Source of the DNA: an uncultured Cellvibrio sp.
GTDB lineage: Bacteria > Pseudomonadota > Gammaproteobacteria > Pseudomonadales > Cellvibrionaceae
Length of the DNA stretch: 8,754 nucleotides
Reading direction: 5' to 3'
Assembly (NCBI GenBank): GCA_946886255.1
Contig: CAMPIG010000186.1
Span: forward strand, 1 to 8,754
Part shown: positions 7,368-8,754 of the stretch, one piece after another
Layout of the letters: every line of letters begins with the position of its first letter
Numbering within the stretch: position 1 is the stretch's first letter
Translations under genes and position numbers: made by a program
The notes under the pieces: model-generated
Told to the model about the DNA's origin: nothing
Databases searched by the model: none
What the model saw: only the letters and a program-made list of their open reading frames with translations

Positions 7368-7383
7368 CTAAGACGGGAAAAAC

Positions 7384-8295
7384 TTAAATAGCCAATAAAG
7401 GCTTCATATAAGAGATGGGTGCAGCGTCCTCATCCTCAAATGTGACTACCTCCCACGCATCTGTTTGAGCGATTAATTGGCGCAAGGACTTGTTGTTAAG
7501 GCCATGACCAGACTTGTGCGCTTTAAACTCGCCAATCAGGCTATTTCCCAGAAGATACAAATCGCCGATAGCATCCAGAACTTTGTGTTTTACAAACTCA
7601 TCTTCGTAGCGCAAGCCATCCTCATTAAGTATGCGGTAATCGTCAACGACAATAGCGTTGTCGATGCTACCGCCTTTGGCCAAGCCTTTGGAACGCAAAT
7701 ATTCAATCTCGTGCATAAAACCGAAAGTGCGCGCGCGACTAACTTCTTTTACAAAAGACGTACTGGAAAAATCCACCGACGTTTCAAGGGTACGCCCCTG
7801 AAAAACCGGGTGATCGAAATCGATAGAGAAAGTGACTTTAAAGCCTTCAAATGGCAGGAAACTGGCAATTTTATCGCCATCCTGCACCGTGACGGGCTTT
7901 TTGATGCGGATGAATTTTTTCGCTGCTGGTTGCTCTTGAATACCAGCAGATTGGATCAGAAAAACAAAAGGGCCAGCACTGCCATCCATAATAGGGACTT
8001 CCGGTGCGCTGACTTCAACGATGGCGTTATCAATACCCAAACCAGCCATAGCAGACAGTAAATGCTCGACAGTAGATACGCGAACTTCGCCATTCATCAG
8101 GGTCGTCGAGAGGGTGGTATCACCGACATTTTCTGCCTTTGCTTCGATCTCCACCACAGGATCCAGGTCCACACGGCGAAACAGGATACCGGCATCCACA
8201 GGGGCGGGCAGCAGGGTCAAATAAATTTTTTGGCCGGTGTGTAAACCAACGCCGGTCGCGCGAATGGCATTCTTAAGTGTTCGTTGTCTGATCAT
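7384..8295 (-). CDS. lpxC: UDP-3-O-acyl-N-acetylglucosamine deacetylase
   Basis: LpxC removes the acetyl group from UDP-3-O-acyl-GlcNAc, the committed step of lipid A synthesis, in the cytoplasm. The 303-residue product has the usual length and begins MIRQRTLKN, nearly the same as in Escherichia coli. The zinc ligands H79 (in VEHLLSA), H237 and D241 (in [10 protein letters not shown]) are present, with the general base E78, K238 and the late histidine H264 (SGHGLNN). H19 lies in GLHTGQ, and [10 protein letters not shown] (101-110) and RTFGF (189-193) are also conserved. Upstream lies ftsZ in the same direction, as at the end of the division/cell-wall cluster, across 387 non-coding bases. An AGGTAGGG run is 13 bases before the ATG, too far for a standard Shine-Dalgarno. 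The gene ends in its own terminator. Confidence 0.97.
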   Translation of the reverse strand: MIRQRTLKNAIRATGVGLHTGQKIYLTLLPAPVDAGILFRRVDLDPVVEIEAKAENVGDTTLSTTLMNGEVRVSTVEHLLSAMAGLGIDNAIVEVSAPEVPIMDGSAGPFVFLIQSAGIQEQPAAKKFIRIKKPVTVQDGDKIASFLPFEGFKVTFSIDFDHPVFQGRTLETSVDFSSTSFVKEVSRARTFGFMHEIEYLRSKGLAKGGSIDNAIVVDDYRILNEDGLRYEDEFVKHKVLDAIGDLYLLGNSLIGEFKAHKSGHGLNNKSLRQLIAQTDAWEVVTFEDEDAAPISYMKPLLAI

Positions 8296-8682
8296 TGCTT
8301 TGTGTTAGCCCTACCTGTTAGCTAGATTAGCAAGTGTACCCAAGGTGACTTTGGCGTGTATGCGACGTGAATTTTTTGCCGCCATACTCGCGATATCCTT
8401 ATTGATGTCCCGCAGTCTAACCAAAAGTAATCCCGTTCAAAAAAGCAAGTCATGTTACCAATATATGTCGCAGGTCGCCAGCTAAGCGGCCTATAGGAAA
8501 AATCAATCTTCAGCGAACCTGGTCCCTGTCCGCTAAAAATAGTACTGCCCTGCGCTTTTTACGCATACCGGATCACTAACTCAGACACGTTCATTGACGA
8601 GTTGTGGTGCCGGTGAAGGCAATTTTCAAGTCGTCCGTCAGCGGCGACTGAGACCCGCGACATTCATCAAGAGTTACAACTA
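8296..8682. other. 387-base intergenic region between ftsZ and lpxC
   Basis: I see no convincing gene. On the minus strand an imperfect stem lies 33 bases after the ftsZ stop: AGTCG plus CCG pairs with CGG plus CGACT around CTGA, with one bulged base (8649-8629). It has no T-run and is at best a weak terminator. Promoter matches for lpxC are poor; the best I find is TTGAAC, 15 bases, TAGACT near 8440-8414. Close to the lpxC start GCTAA occurs three times (8331-8327, 8322-8318, 8309-8305). CCTATAGG at 8490-8497 is a short palindrome. A 43-codon open frame at 8453-8322 has no ribosome site. Confidence 0.55.
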
Positions 8683-8754
8683 TCAATCCGCTTGGCGACG
8701 CAGGAATGCCGGAATATCGAGATATTCAAGATCCTTTTCTGCCATCGGTGCAAC
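8683..8754 (-). CDS. ftsZ: Cell division protein FtsZ, C-terminal end only
   Basis: The frame running in from the right edge gives 23 residues ending YLDIPAFLRRQAD and a TGA at 8685-8683. This is the conserved C-terminal peptide of FtsZ, the tubulin-like GTPase of the division ring. That peptide binds FtsA, ZipA and other partners (D/E-Y-L-D-I-P-A-F-L-R-x-Q-A-D in gammaproteobacteria). The GTPase domain and most of the flexible linker lie outside the window. The ftsZ-lpxC order is the usual end of the mra/dcw cluster and supports both calls. Confidence 0.95.
   Translation of the reverse strand, partial: VAPMAEKDLEYLDIPAFLRRQAD

Larger units (their letters stand above)
7067..7383. other. 317-base intergenic region between lpxC and the M23 gene
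   Basis: No full-length gene lies here. From the lpxC side it holds the lpxC terminator, a plus-strand mini-ORF with a strong Shine-Dalgarno, a plus-strand promoter-like pair, and minus-strand promoter-like elements serving the M23-secA group. These include a perfect TATAAT at 7202-7197 that lacks a good -35 box. The stretch is A+T-rich compared with the genes. Relatives often carry a DUF721 (DciA-like) gene in this slot, and it is absent here. Confidence 0.6.

Noticed and set aside
7477..8061. 194-codon open frame on the plus strand
   Set aside because: It lies entirely antisense to lpxC, whose catalytic residues are all intact, and its translation shows no recognisable domain.
8322..8453. 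43-codon minus-strand open frame upstream of lpxC
   Set aside because: It has no Shine-Dalgarno, a composition rich in Trp and Cys that looks random, and no recognisable motif.

Overview
The window reads as ordinary chromosome of a gammaproteobacterium related to Pseudomonas and Cellvibrio. The evidence is gene order and protein signatures: pilD-coaE-yacG on the plus strand meets mutT/thiE-like-argJ-secA-M23 peptidase-lpxC-ftsZ on the minus strand. The protein sequences look like that group, for example a fused Nudix/ThiE-like protein, a LytM-type peptidase next to secA, and an FtsZ tail ending DIPAFLRRQAD. Base composition is close to 50 % GC with no obvious break, and I see no insertion sequence, prophage, tRNA, rRNA or CRISPR array.

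Plus strand, 1-982: the last 24 codons of the prepilin peptidase gene pilD are followed closely by coaE (final step of CoA synthesis, GTG start) and yacG (small zinc protein that inhibits DNA gyrase). The yacG group then converges on the minus-strand operon. The short space between them holds a REP-like palindrome whose GTAG box overlaps the stop codon of the facing gene.

Minus strand, 7066 down to 1057: an envelope peptidase (M23), secA, argJ and the Nudix/ThiE-like gene follow one another in one direction with gaps of 110, 90 and 2 bases. They are probably largely co-transcribed. Functions are mixed: cell-wall remodelling or division, protein export, arginine synthesis, and nucleotide-pool cleaning. 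A tandem 18-bp repeat sits between secA and argJ.

Minus strand, 8754 down to 7384: the tail of ftsZ, a 387-base non-coding stretch, and lpxC (committed step of lipid A synthesis). lpxC ends in a good intrinsic terminator. Between lpxC and the M23 gene are 317 bases without a real gene. They carry likely promoters for the M23-secA group and, on the opposite strand, a promoter-like pair, a near-perfect Shine-Dalgarno and a 9-residue mini-ORF.

I do not see a new multi-gene system. What is worth a second look lies in the intergenic spaces: the REP-like palindrome at the convergent junction, the mini-ORF unit between lpxC and the M23 gene, the tandem repeat before argJ, and a possible zapD remnant between coaE and yacG.
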